Shown here piece after piece: positions 1 to 8,511 of a stretch of 64,000 bases of DNA; position 1 is the stretch's first letter; each line of letters opens with the position of its first letter. The notes under the pieces are model-generated. The model was not told the DNA's origin. It made no database searches and was given only the letters and a program-made list of their open reading frames with translations. The DNA lies in contig JAVBOW010000004.1 in the NCBI GenBank assembly GCA_031550125.1, positions 1 to 64,000 of the forward strand, given 5' to 3'. The stretch is from JAVBOW01 sp031550125. Lineage in GTDB: Bacteria; Bacteroidota; Bacteroidia; Bacteroidales; Rikenellaceae. The position numbers were made by a program, and so were the translations under genes.

Positions 1-13
1 GAGGGTGTAAATT

Positions 14-58
14 AAACTGTGTCAGGTAAAAGATTATTAACTTTACCTAACACAGTTT
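14..58 (+). other. hairpin at the IS left end, just before the transposase start
   Basis: Positions 14-30 and 42-58 are complementary over 17 bases with one mismatch, with an 11-base loop. The hairpin ends only four bases before the transposase ATG at 63. A transcript reading in from outside would fold the start region, which in other insertion sequences limits expression caused by neighbouring promoters. That role is inferred; the pairing is seen directly. Confidence 0.6.
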
Positions 59-62
59 TTAT

Positions 63-1277
63 ATGTCAGACGATTTTGATTTTATTGATTTCAAGGCCAG
101 GGCCTTGGAAGCGTTGAAAGCGGGTAAGCCGCTGACGGGCAAGGACGGGGTTCTCGGTCCGTTGCTTGAGAACCTGCTCAACTCGGCCCTTGAGGGCGAG
201 ATGGACGCCCACATGAGCGCCGATGAGCGCGATGCGGGCAACCGGCGCAACGGTTACGGCAGCAAGCAGGTGCAGAGTTCCCTGGGTGAGTTGACGGTTC
301 AGACGCCCCGCGACCGAGACGCCACGTTCGATCCCCAACTCATTAAAAAGCGGGAGCGTATATTGGCCGACAGCCTCTCGGAACGTATCATCGGGCTGTA
401 CGCCCTGGGCACGAGTACCCGCGAGATTAGCGAATTGATGGAGGAGCAGTTCGGCAACAAAATCTCCCCGGAGACAATCTCGGCCATCACCGACCGGGTT
501 TTGCCTGAACTTCAGAGCTGGCGCAACCGGGGTCTGGACGCGGTCTATCCGATCGTTTGGCTCGATGCCATCCACTACAAGGTAATGGACGACAAGAACC
601 GCCCGGTCAGCCGTGCGATCTATAATGTGCTGGGGCTGTGCGCCGACGGCCGCAAAGACCTGCTGGGGATGTATATCGCTAAGAGCGAGGGCTCGAACTT
701 CTGGCTCTCAGTGCTGACCGACTTGCAGAACCGGGGCGTGCAGGACATCCTTATCGCCTGCGTGGACGGGCTGAAGGGCTTCCCTGACGCCATTGCCAGC
801 GTATTCCCGCAGACCACCGTCCAACTGTGCATCATCCACCAGATCCGCAACTCGGTCAAGTACGTGGCCAGCAAGTCGCAAAAGGCATTTATGGCCGATC
901 TGAAGAAGGTCTACGGGGCAGTGAACAAGGATGCCGCCGAGGATGCGCTGCTCGACCTGGAGCAGCAGTGGGGCGAGCAGTATCCGGTGGTGATCCGCTC
1001 CTGGCAGGAGAACTGGGAGCGGCTGTCGGCCTACTTCGAGTATACGGCCCCGATCCGCAAGATCATTTACACGACCAACACGGTCGAGGGCTACCACCGC
1101 CAGTTGCGCAAAGTGACTAAAAACAAGGGTGTCTTTACCTCGGATACGGCCCTCGAAAAGCTGGTTTACCTAGCCTACACCCGCATCCGAAGAAAATGGA
1201 CGATGCCGGTCAATAACTGGGGTCAGACGGCTCAGCAACTGGCCATTATCTTCGGCGACCGCTTCAGGTTGCTCTGA
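63..1277 (+). CDS. IS256-family (mutator-type) transposase
   Basis: This 404-residue protein is the DDE transposase that cuts and joins the element ends. It has the usual family length. The N-terminal third is a DNA-binding region and the rest is the MULE-type catalytic core. Likely catalytic residues are D168 in WLDAIHYKV, D235 in CVDGLKGFPDAI and E342 in NTVEGYHRQLRK, all in family positions. No stop or frameshift is visible. It is the only gene of the element. Its start sits right after a strong hairpin (14-58) and there is no clear ribosome-binding site, so translation is probably weak, which is typical for transposases. Confidence 0.95.
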   Translation: MSDDFDFIDFKARALEALKAGKPLTGKDGVLGPLLENLLNSALEGEMDAHMSADERDAGNRRNGYGSKQVQSSLGELTVQTPRDRDATFDPQLIKKRERILADSLSERIIGLYALGTSTREISELMEEQFGNKISPETISAITDRVLPELQSWRNRGLDAVYPIVWLDAIHYKVMDDKNRPVSRAIYNVLGLCADGRKDLLGMYIAKSEGSNFWLSVLTDLQNRGVQDILIACVDGLKGFPDAIASVFPQTTVQLCIIHQIRNSVKYVASKSQKAFMADLKKVYGAVNKDAAEDALLDLEQQWGEQYPVVIRSWQENWERLSAYFEYTAPIRKIIYTTNTVEGYHRQLRKVTKNKGVFTSDTALEKLVYLAYTRIRRKWTMPVNNWGQTAQQLAIIFGDRFRLL

Positions 1278-1323
1278 AAAACGCCCGAAAAATGAACACG
1301 TTCTTTGAATTTTACTAACTTAG

Positions 1324-1374
1324 CGGGGCGATCCCGCCCGAGATAATCCTGAAGGTCTCAGGCGAATCGCCCCG
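1324..1374 (+). terminator. hairpin downstream of the transposase
   Basis: Bases 1324-1332 pair perfectly with 1366-1374 (CGGGGCGAT/ATCGCCCCG), and a second inner stem forms around the GAGA/TCTC bases. It lies between the transposase stop and the right inverted repeat. There is no T-run, so intrinsic termination is uncertain. It may instead act as a barrier or transposase-binding structure. Confidence 0.4.
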
Positions 1375-1394
1375 AAAACTAACGCTGACACAGT

Positions 1395-2717
1395 TCAGTT
1401 TACGCTCCCCCCGCGGGGTCGGTCACGTCGAGCTTGCCATCCACGGCGAATATCACGTCTTTCTTGACTATCCCGGCGTTCGGCGCCCGGGGAGTGGGGC
1501 ACGATAATGGCCCCGTCATCGAGTCCCTGCACGGTTATCGTAACGGTGGTCGTGCCGCCGTTGTCGAACGTCACGGTGAAAATCTCCGTCTCGGTTTGGA
1601 AAAGAACGAGCGCCTGCACCGCCGGGCCGGTGTTGTTGAGTGTGTAGGTCCAGTTGCCCGCCGCGTCGATCGTCAGCGAGCCGTAAGTGCCGTTCTGGGT
1701 AGCAGATAAGAAAGTGGCCACACCCGTCGCCACGAGGGTGCCATTGACAGAAAGTATTTCGTCTTCCTTAACGGTGCCGCTGCCTGTCGTCGCGGTCTCG
1801 TTCGTACCGGCAATCGTGACCGTTATCACGTGGGTGGTGCCGTCGGCGCTGGTCACCGTGATGGGCCGAATGACGCTTTCGCTCTCTTTTAGCACCTGCA
1901 CGGCCGAGTCGGCGTTGTTGAGCGCGTAGGTCCAGTTGCCCGCCACGTCGATCGTCAGCGATCCGTAAACCCCGTTCTGGATCGTGCCGGCGGTGAATAC
2001 GGCCTGCCCCGCATCGGGGTCGGTCACGTCGAGCTTGCCGGTCGCGGTTGTGGTCTCGTCTTCCTTGACCATCCCTGTGTCGTTGCCCGTTATAATGGCC
2101 GGATCGTCCTTTCCCTTCACAGTTATGGTGACGGTGGACGTGCTGCCGTCATCGAGCGCCACGGTGAATGTCTCGGTCTTGGAATCGTCATCGACGAGCG
2201 CCTGCACGACGGCACTCTCATTGTCGAGTGTGTAAATCCATGCGCCCGAGGCTTCGATGGCCAGCGAGCCGTAGGTGCCCAGCTGCGTTTCGGCTGTGAA
2301 AGCCACCCCGCCGCCGTCGATGGTGCCCCCGGCGGTGAGTGTCACGTCTTCCTGCGCCGAGCCCGAGGCCACGGTGATGCGGAACACGGCATAGAGCGTG
2401 GTGTTCGCCTCGATCTGAAAGCGCCAGGGATTGTCGGTGGAAAGGGCCGGGGCCGCGGCGTCGTCCGAGGCGACCCATTTCACGAAGGCCGCGCCTTCGG
2501 CCGGGGTGGCGCCCACCTCGACCGTCGAGCCGTGGAGGTTGCCTGTGGCCTCGCCCGAGAGGATCGCCGCCGTGCCGCAGCCGGCTGCCGGCTGAGTGCT
2601 CGGGTTGCCGACCGTGAGCGTATAGCGCGGCATCACCTCCTGGAGATCATAGAGCGCCACTTCGGTGTTGCAGGCCGCCAGTGCCGCGGTGAGCAGTGAT
2701 ATGTAGAGCTTTTTCAT
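1395..2717 (-). pseudogene. VCBS-repeat lipoprotein, 3' part lost to an IS insertion and a frameshift
   Basis: The protein starts with a lipoprotein signal peptide (lipobox LAAC, about residues 13-16). A domain resembling the divergent InlB B-repeat follows (about 30-110), then at least three VCBS-type repeats, each with a version of GTYGSLTIDAAGNWTYTL. After about residue 395 the frame stops matching the repeats: it reads an Arg-rich tail and ends inside the IS terminal repeat. One base out of frame, between about 1409 and 1490, the repeat resumes (NAGIVKKDV, GKLDVTDP). The gene therefore carries a net one-base shift near 1478-1505 as well as the IS at its downstream side. VCBS proteins are usually long surface adhesins. 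The gene begins 9 bases after DUF3575, so they were probably one operon. Confidence 0.82.
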
Positions 2718-2726
2718 GGCCGTAGG

Positions 2727-3299
2727 TTATTTGCAAATTTTCCAGCACAGGGTGACGTTCGCCTTCGTTATGCCCCAACAGGTCTTGGAGAGGTTCTGCT
2801 CGCCCCGCACGTTGTGATCCCATGCCTGGTAATACTCATCGTAGTTCCACCGGGTGGCCCCCAGGCCCAGGCCCAGGTCGAGGTCCAACGAGCGCGTCAT
2901 GCGGAATTTGTAGCCCGCAGTGAGCCCGCCGCCCATAAAATCGCCCTGGCGGCCCGTATCGCCGGTCTTGAGGTTTAGCGATCCTGCGTGGAACTCGCCG
3001 CCCAGGTACCAGCGTTGGCAGGTGAAAGGATAGAGGCGCAATTCGGGCTGCACCGCCCACAGGAAATAGCGGCGCTCGCCGTCCTGCCACGTCCAGTGGC
3101 TCCACGCGCCGTCGGCCAGCAGGCCCACGCGGTCCGAGATGCGCCATTCGGCCCCGATATTTGGGGTTGCGGCAGCCCAGTAGAGCAGGTTCGTGCGCAG
3201 CGAAAAGCGCTCGGTCGAACGCCGGGGCTGCGCATGGCCCGCCACGGCAGTCAGAGCCAACAAGGCGGCCGCCGCAATAATTTTGCAGAGGCGAGTCAT
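2727..3299 (-). CDS. DUF3575 outer-membrane-type protein
   Basis: This 190-residue protein has a signal peptide (cleavage near GHAQ, about residue 24). Its body is made of alternating aromatic/hydrophobic strands, such as RWYLGGEFHAG and GLTAGYKFRM, as in small outer-membrane barrels. The pattern fits the DUF3575 family, which in Bacteroidales often lies beside fimbrillin or adhesin genes. Here it is the first gene of a likely two-gene operon with the VCBS lipoprotein. A TACCTTTG-type -7 box lies upstream on the minus strand (3363-3370) with no clear -33 box. Its molecular role is not known. Confidence 0.75.
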   Translation of the reverse strand: MTRLCKIIAAAALLALTAVAGHAQPRRSTERFSLRTNLLYWAAATPNIGAEWRISDRVGLLADGAWSHWTWQDGERRYFLWAVQPELRLYPFTCQRWYLGGEFHAGSLNLKTGDTGRQGDFMGGGLTAGYKFRMTRSLDLDLGLGLGATRWNYDEYYQAWDHNVRGEQNLSKTCWGITKANVTLCWKICK

Positions 3300-3508
3300 A
3301 ATCGGAATATTTCTAGCGTTTTAGGAAGAAATCCGTTCGGCAGGAGCCTGTGTGCCGATATTCAAAGGTAGTAATTACCGGAATACGGCCATACATACGG
3401 GGTGATTTTTTGCCACCCTGATAAAAAATCTCCGGACATTTGCAGAACGGGAATCAAGAATAGGGTATGCCCGCCGTTCAATGGCAAATTTCAATGGCAA
3501 AAAAGAAA

Positions 3509-3539
3509 AAAGAGTTGCGATCAGTGATCGCAACTCTTT
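3509..3539 (-). terminator. intrinsic terminator of tRNA-Asn
   Basis: A perfect 15-base stem (3509-3523 with 3525-3539) around one central base is followed on the minus strand by a T-rich tract. It lies 10 bases after the tRNA-Asn gene in the direction of transcription. Confidence 0.85.
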
Positions 3540-3549
3540 CATTTTCAAG

Positions 3550-3623
3550 CTCCTCAGCCAGGACTTGAACCTGGGACCCCCTGATTAACAGTCAGGTGCT
3601 CTAACCAACTGAGCTACTGAGGA
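3550..3623 (-). tRNA. tRNA-Asn (GTT)
   Basis: Read on the minus strand, this 74-base sequence folds as a cloverleaf with a 7-base acceptor stem (TCCTCAG/CTGAGGA), the usual D-arm bases, an anticodon loop CTGTTAA giving anticodon GTT, and the T-arm GGTTCAAGTCC. Position 3550 is the discriminator base. The CCA end is not encoded. It has its own promoter and terminator. Confidence 0.96.
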
Positions 3624-3698
3624 ATTTTTTGTTCAACCTTTTCATTTTCCGGTTGGCGGCGGTTGCTTCCTTCCGGTTTTTGTTTCGGTTTCGGTGGG

Positions 3699-3729
3699 CA
3701 AAGATAAGGCATTTATTTGTTTCTGCAAA
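3699..3729 (-). promoter_or_regulatory. Bacteroidetes-type promoter for tRNA-Asn
   Basis: On the minus strand a TTTG -33 box (3726-3729) and a TATCTTTG -7 box (3699-3706) are separated by 19 bases, matching the Bacteroidetes primary sigma pattern. The tRNA begins about 75 bases downstream. Confidence 0.75.
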
Positions 3730-3744
3730 TTTTTTCGCGGCGTT

Positions 3745-4392
3745 TTATATATCCTCGTGCGAAAATTCCACGAACCACGCGCCGGGATGGTGGCGGGACA
3801 AGTACCTGGTCAGATAATCGCGCGTGTCGGCCGTTATCTCCGGCGAGGCTTGGAAATGCGTGTTATAGACCAACGCATCCACGTACAATCCTCTCGCGCG
3901 GCAGGCTTCCAGACTCAACAGCGTGTGGTTGACGCTCCCCAGGCGGGGCGAAGTGACAAGCACCAGCGGCAGCGCGCGTTCGGCGGCATAGTCGGCCATG
4001 GTAAATTCGCCGTCTATCGGCACGAGCAATCCTCCCGCCCCCTCCATCAGAACCGCGTCGTAGCGCGACGACAATGCGGCGGCGGCGGCGTCCACCCGGC
4101 CGAGATCTATCCTGCAGCCTTCGATGCGGGCGGCCAGGTCGGGCGAAGCGGGGTAAGACAGGCTTACGGGGCATGTGGTGCGGTCGAGGTCCTCGGGCAA
4201 CAGGGAAATGCCCATCAGGCGGCGGTGGACGGCAATGTCGGCGGACAACTCCCCGGGAGGGCATCCCGTCTGGATCATCTTCATGGTGACAACACTCCGC
4301 CCTGCGGCGGCCATATCGCGGGCCAGCAAGCCCGTGGCGTAGCTTTTACCGGCATCGGTATCTATGCCTGTCACGAAATAAATCTTTCCCAT
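3745..4392 (-). CDS. bioD: dethiobiotin synthetase
   Basis: BioD closes the ureido ring of dethiobiotin from 7,8-diaminopelargonate, CO2 and ATP, the step before biotin synthase. The 215 residues match the usual length. The P-loop GIDTDAGKS (about residues 9-17) is a variant of the family motif GTDTGVGKT, and EGAGGLLVP (about 116-124) is the second conserved motif. No other biotin genes are in the window, so bioD appears to stand alone here. It lies downstream of lpxA, but the hairpin at 4522-4563 probably separates the two transcripts. Confidence 0.9.
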   Translation of the reverse strand: MGKIYFVTGIDTDAGKSYATGLLARDMAAAGRSVVTMKMIQTGCPPGELSADIAVHRRLMGISLLPEDLDRTTCPVSLSYPASPDLAARIEGCRIDLGRVDAAAAALSSRYDAVLMEGAGGLLVPIDGEFTMADYAAERALPLVLVTSPRLGSVNHTLLSLEACRARGLYVDALVYNTHFQASPEITADTRDYLTRYLSRHHPGAWFVEFSHEDI

Positions 4393-4521
4393 TTATATTT
4401 TCCCGTAACGGTTTGAAAATCCATTGTAATTATTCCGGATACGCGGGGTGCGCGGAAGGGTGGAATGCGTAAAGCGGCGGAAGGCCGGAAAAAGCGACGC
4501 CTGGAGATTGGAAGAGTTTCC

Positions 4522-4563
4522 AAATAACACGGGTTTCGCGAACTTGCGAAACCCCTGTTATTT
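4522..4563 (-). terminator. hairpin terminator between lpxA and bioD
   Basis: An 18-base stem with one mismatch (AAATAACA..GGGTTTCGC against its complement) closes a 6-base loop. Its A/T-rich outer arms can give a U-tract in either direction. It lies after the lpxC-lpxA genes on the minus strand. Confidence 0.7.
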
Positions 4564-4676
4564 ATCGCCCTTGCGTCATAATAAAGGAGCTGCCTCCATT
4601 ATATGCCGGCTGCCATCGCGCAGCCGAAAGCCAGCCTGCTATCCAGAATGAGCATCCGGCCGGATCTGCAAAAAAC

Positions 4677-5477
4677 CTAATCCTCCGACTCTCCCGCTCC
4701 GGCATTGAACGGCTTGAGGATGCCGCGTTTGGAGTTGCGTATGAAATTCACTATCTCGTCCCTCTCCGGGCATTCCGGTATCTGCTCCATCACAATGTCG
4801 CACGCTTTGCCGTAGGCGTAACCGCTTTGGAAAATCAGGCGCATCGTATCCTGTATACGAGCTATCTGTTCGTTGTCGAAACCCCTGCGGCGAAGTCCGA
4901 GGTAGTTGGCCCCTACGTACGACAGGGGCTGGTGGGCCGCCTTGACGAAAGGAGGCACGTCTTTGCTGACCAGTGAACCTCCGCTTATCATGGCGTGGGA
5001 GCCTATGCGCGAGAACTGGTGTACGGCGCTCGCTCCGCCTATGATGGCCCAATCGCCAACCTCAACCTCGCCGGCCAGCAGCACGGCGTTGACTATAACG
5101 CAGTAGTTGCCAACCTCGCAGTCGTGTCCCACGTGGGCGCACGCCATTATCAGGGTGTGGTGACCCACGGTTGTCTTTCCACGGGCGGCCGTACCGCGGT
5201 TTATGGTGGCGCTCTCGCGTACCGTGGTGTAATCGCCTATCTCGCAGGTGGTGTACTCGCCTTTGAACTTGAGGTCTTGGGGTACGCCGCCCACTACGGC
5301 CGCGGTGTGTATCCTGCATCCTTTACCCAGGCGTGTACCGTCGAGTACGGCGGCAGACGGCCCTATCCACGATTCGTCGCCTATAACCACGTCGCCGGCT
5401 ATGTAGGCGAATGGTTCGACGGTTACGTTTACGCCCAGTTTGGCGTCGGGATGCACATAAGCCAGGTTACTTATCAT
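4677..5477 (-). CDS. lpxA: UDP-N-acetylglucosamine acyltransferase
   Basis: LpxA moves a 3-hydroxyacyl chain from acyl carrier protein to the 3-OH of UDP-GlcNAc, the first step of lipid A synthesis, in the cytoplasm. The 266-residue length is typical. The N-terminal two thirds are a left-handed beta-helix of hexapeptide repeats such as LGVNVT and VIGDES. The likely catalytic histidine is in AHVGHDCEVGN (about residues 122-132). The C-terminal part is helical. The gene lies 52 bases after lpxC-fabZ on the same strand, so the two probably form one operon. Confidence 0.95.
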   Translation of the reverse strand: MISNLAYVHPDAKLGVNVTVEPFAYIAGDVVIGDESWIGPSAAVLDGTRLGKGCRIHTAAVVGGVPQDLKFKGEYTTCEIGDYTTVRESATINRGTAARGKTTVGHHTLIMACAHVGHDCEVGNYCVIVNAVLLAGEVEVGDWAIIGGASAVHQFSRIGSHAMISGGSLVSKDVPPFVKAAHQPLSYVGANYLGLRRRGFDNEQIARIQDTMRLIFQSGYAYGKACDIVMEQIPECPERDEIVNFIRNSKRGILKPFNAGAGESED

Positions 5478-5529
5478 AAAGGTGGTGGTTTTGTTATTTA
5501 CAGATGCTACCGTAGCCGCGAGCGTTGCA

Positions 5530-6927
5530 TCAGGCTTTGTTTTTGGCTACCTGGGCCATCAGTACCGCCTCGGTGGCCAGCTGCCCGCCCACGAAAGCCT
5601 TGGCCTCCATAAGCACTATGCCGCGGCGTATGGGTTCAAGCAACTTGAGTTCGAACTGCAGCGTATCGCCCGGCACGACCTTGCGCTTGAACTTCACTCC
5701 GTCTATCTTCATGAAGTAGGTCGAATAATTCTCAGGATCGGCTATGTCGTGCAGCGCAAGTATGCCGCCGCATTGCGCCATGGCCTCCACTATCAGCACG
5801 CCGGGCATAACAGGCTCTTCAGGGAAGTGACCCACGAAGAAAGGCTCGTTCATCGTAACGTTCTTTATGCCGGTGACACTCTGCGAATCAATGTGTATGA
5901 CCTTATCGACCAGCAGGAAAGGCGGACGGTGGGGCAACAGCCCCTTGATCTGGTTGATGTCGTATACGGGGGTTTCCAGCGGATCGTATTTTATGCGGGG
6001 ACGCAGGGCATCCCTCTTCATGCATTTCTTTAACTGCTTAACCGTCTCGGTGTTGGCCAGGTGGCCGGGACGGGTGGCCATGACCCTGCCTTTGATGCGT
6101 ACGCCCAACAGGGCCAGATCGCCCAGGACGTCGAGCATCTTGTGGCGGGCCGCCTCGTTGACGAATCTCAACTCGAGGTTATTGAGGTAACCGCGCGAGT
6201 TTACGCGTATGTCTTTCTTGCCGAATATACCGGACAGGCGGCTTATCTCCTCGTCGGAAACGGGATTTTCGACTATAACTATGGCGTTGTCAAGGTCGCC
6301 CCCCTTGATCAGGTTGGCTTTGAGCAGCGGTTCCAGCTCGTGCAAAAAGACGAACGTGCGGCAAGGCGCCACCTGCGACGCGAAATCGTCGCCCTCGGCG
6401 AAGACGGCGTACTGGTTGCCCAGAACCATGGAATCATAATCTATATGTACCGACACGCTGTATTTCTCATCGGGCCAAATGGTTATCTCCACGCCTTTCT
6501 CAGGGATCGAGAAGCTGACCTTTTCGTAAGGCTCGTAAGACAGGCGGTAGACTTCCTGCTCTTCGAGGCCGGTTTCGCTTATACGCCTGGCGTATTCGCG
6601 CGCCGACCCGTCCATGATGGGTACCTCGGGGGCGTCTATCTCCACCACGGCGTTATCCACGCCCATCGTCCACAGGGCGGCCATGATATGCTCTATGGTG
6701 CTTATGCGCACCTCTCCTTTCTGGATGGTAGTGCCGCGGGCGGTGTCGGTAACGTTATCGCCCAGGGCTTCTATCACCGGCTTGCCTTCGAGGTCTACCC
6801 GCTTGAATATGATGCCGGTGTTGGGTTCGGCCGGCAAGACGGTCATCGTCACGTTGAGACCTGTGTGCAGGCCCTTACCTGTGAAAGTTATCGGCGCCTT
6901 GAGAGTCTGTTGTTTAGATTCCACCAT
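5530..6927 (-). CDS. lpxC-fabZ: bifunctional LpxC deacetylase / FabZ dehydratase
   Basis: This 465-residue fusion joins two enzymes that compete for the same 3-hydroxyacyl pool. The N-terminal LpxC part (about 1-310) removes the acetyl group from UDP-3-O-acyl-GlcNAc, the committed step of lipid A synthesis. Its zinc ligands are in IEHIMAAL and ARHKMLDVLGD. The C-terminal FabZ part (about 320-465) dehydrates 3-hydroxyacyl-ACP for fatty acid synthesis, with PHRPPFLLVD and the catalytic His/Glu motif GHFPEEPVMPG. The fusion is known in Bacteroidetes and is not an assembly error. It heads an operon with lpxA. A TACCTTTG box lies upstream on the minus strand (6946-6953). Confidence 0.96.
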   Translation of the reverse strand: MVESKQQTLKAPITFTGKGLHTGLNVTMTVLPAEPNTGIIFKRVDLEGKPVIEALGDNVTDTARGTTIQKGEVRISTIEHIMAALWTMGVDNAVVEIDAPEVPIMDGSAREYARRISETGLEEQEVYRLSYEPYEKVSFSIPEKGVEITIWPDEKYSVSVHIDYDSMVLGNQYAVFAEGDDFASQVAPCRTFVFLHELEPLLKANLIKGGDLDNAIVIVENPVSDEEISRLSGIFGKKDIRVNSRGYLNNLELRFVNEAARHKMLDVLGDLALLGVRIKGRVMATRPGHLANTETVKQLKKCMKRDALRPRIKYDPLETPVYDINQIKGLLPHRPPFLLVDKVIHIDSQSVTGIKNVTMNEPFFVGHFPEEPVMPGVLIVEAMAQCGGILALHDIADPENYSTYFMKIDGVKFKRKVVPGDTLQFELKLLEPIRRGIVLMEAKAFVGGQLATEAVLMAQVAKNKA

Positions 6928-6945
6928 AAAAATTTATTTTGGGGG

Positions 6946-6982
6946 CAAAGGTACTAATTTTTCGGAATAAACAGTACTTTTG
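6946..6982. promoter_or_regulatory. divergent -7 boxes between lpxC-fabZ and the TonB-like gene
   Basis: A TACCTTTG box on the minus strand (6946-6953) points to lpxC-fabZ and a TACTTTTG box on the plus strand (6975-6982) points to the gene at 7003. Only 21 bases separate them. Neither has a clear TTTG -33 box at 19-20 bases, so both calls rest on the -7 match and position. Confidence 0.5.
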
Positions 6983-7002
6983 CCTTTCATCGTACCATTT
7001 TA

Positions 7003-7836
7003 ATGGCTGTAAAACGCAAAACGGAGCCGCCGCGCCCGCCTAAGATAGAGTTGCCGTTCACTCCTCGCCAGTCCGATCCCGGCGAATGGGTGTGGGACCA
7101 TCGCGTGGGCCTGTGCGTAATGATAATAGCCTACCTCGCAGCGGGAATAATTTTCATGTCGGCGCGGATAATGATAGGCCGCAAACAGGCCTCGTCGGAG
7201 TTTTACGTAGAGCTGGAGAAGGAGAAGGCCGCACCCGAGAAGCCGCGCAAGCCCGAGCGTATGGAGAAGAGCGACGATTTTTCGCAAATACGCAACCGCA
7301 TATCCAACGAAAACGCCGGCGAGCAGGCCAAATCCAAACCCACGACGGCCGACCTGAACCCTCGCCTGGAAGACGACCGGGGAACCTCGGCCAAGCGAAT
7401 ATACGACGAGGCCGCAGCAGCCATGGAACGCACCCGGGCCAACCGGGAGGCCTACGAAGAGGGGTTGAGACGCTCGCAGGAGGACGCGCGCCAAAACCGT
7501 GCGCCGAAAACGGAAAACGCCTCCGCCAAATCCGCCGACACTCGCGCGGCAGGCAAGGTCACCGTGTCTTTTTCGCTGGTGAATCCCATAAGGTACGCCT
7601 CCGACCTCTTCATCCCGGCCTACCAATGCCGCGGAGGAGGCGAGTTGATACTCGACGTAACCGTAAACCGCAACGGAAAAGTGACGGCGGCGAGCCTGGC
7701 CAGAGCTTCCGAATCGGTAGACGACTGCATGATAGAGACCGCCACCAGGGCCGCCTACGCCTCTCGCTTCAACATAGATCCGGACGCTCCCGAAAAACAC
7801 CGGGGGACGATAACCTACGTCTTTATGCCTCAATAG
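7003..7836 (+). CDS. TonB-like energy transducer protein
   Basis: This 277-residue protein has one membrane anchor (about residues 35-57). A long charged, mostly helical periplasmic linker rich in Lys, Glu and Arg follows (about 65-185). A C-terminal TonB-like domain (about 200-277) contains GGELILDVTVNRNGKVTAA and ends in GTITYVF. TonB proteins carry inner-membrane energy to outer-membrane receptors. The linker lacks the Pro-rich repeats of classic TonB, and no exbB/exbD genes are nearby. It could instead be a TonB-domain adaptor of unknown partner. It converges with ung, with 3 bases between the genes. Confidence 0.72.
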   Translation: MAVKRKTEPPRPPKIELPFTPRQSDPGEWVWDHRVGLCVMIIAYLAAGIIFMSARIMIGRKQASSEFYVELEKEKAAPEKPRKPERMEKSDDFSQIRNRISNENAGEQAKSKPTTADLNPRLEDDRGTSAKRIYDEAAAAMERTRANREAYEEGLRRSQEDARQNRAPKTENASAKSADTRAAGKVTVSFSLVNPIRYASDLFIPAYQCRGGGELILDVTVNRNGKVTAASLARASESVDDCMIETATRAAYASRFNIDPDAPEKHRGTITYVFMPQ

Positions 7837-7839
7837 GTT

Positions 7840-8511
7840 TTACCACTCCACCGGTTGTTTGCCCCGGGAGACGAGATAGTCGTTGGCCGCGGAGAAATGG
7901 CCGCAACCGAAGAACCCGTTGTGGGCAGACAGGGGAGATGGGTGGGCGCATTTCAATATAAGGTTGCGGGACTGGTCTATGTGCGCCCCTTTGCGTTGGG
8001 CGTAGTTTCCCCACAGCATGTAAACCACGCCCTCCTTCTTTTCGGAAAGGGCGCGTACCACGGCGTCGGTGAACTCCTCCCACCCGCGTCCGGCGTGCGA
8101 GGCGGCCTGGTGAGCGCGCACCGTCAACACGGCGTTCAACAGCAGCACCCCCTGCGCCGCCCAGCGATCGAGGTTGCCCGTAACAGGCGCGGGCGCACCC
8201 GTCTCGGCCGTCACCTCCTTGAATATATTGCGCAGCGACGGGGGGAATTCAACTCCGTCGGCCACGGAGAAGCAGAGTCCGTTGGCCTGCCCCGGGCCGT
8301 GGTAAGGATCCTGCCCTATGATGACGGCCTTCAGGTTGCCGGGCCGGCATTCGTCCAGGGCGCGGAAGATATTCCTCCCCGGCGGGTAGACCGTATGCGA
8401 GGCGTACTCCGATTTTACGAATTGCGCCAGCCTGGCGAAATACTCCTTTTCGAATTCGCCGCCTATCAACTCCTTCCACTCTTCAGAGATCCTTACCTCC
8501 ATCGACGTCAT
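7840..8511 (-). CDS. ung: uracil-DNA glycosylase, family 1
   Basis: Ung removes uracil from DNA and starts base excision repair. The 223 residues match the family length. The water-activating motif GQDPYHGPGQANGLCFSV lies at about residues 65-82, LLLNAVLTV follows near 123, and the HPSPLSAHNGFFGCGHF motif is near 190-206. All key residues are present. The ATG overlaps the stop of the upstream LexA-like regulator by four bases (ATGA), so the two genes are translated together. The linkage of ung to an autocleaving repressor suggests regulation by DNA damage, though this is inferred. Confidence 0.96.
   Translation of the reverse strand: MTSMEVRISEEWKELIGGEFEKEYFARLAQFVKSEYASHTVYPPGRNIFRALDECRPGNLKAVIIGQDPYHGPGQANGLCFSVADGVEFPPSLRNIFKEVTAETGAPAPVTGNLDRWAAQGVLLLNAVLTVRAHQAASHAGRGWEEFTDAVVRALSEKKEGVVYMLWGNYAQRKGAHIDQSRNLILKCAHPSPLSAHNGFFGCGHFSAANDYLVSRGKQPVEW

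Larger units (their letters stand above)
1..1409 (+). mobile_element. IS256-family insertion sequence, complete
   Basis: The element carries one transposase gene between two imperfect terminal inverted repeats. The left repeat (1-25) and the right repeat (1385-1409) match at about 20 of 25 positions when one is reversed, and both end in the shared core CTGTGTCAG. The right repeat lies directly against a VCBS-repeat coding sequence on the minus strand, so the element has inserted into that gene. The left junction coincides with the window edge, so a target-site duplication cannot be checked. The transposase frame is intact, so the copy may still be mobile. Confidence 0.88.
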
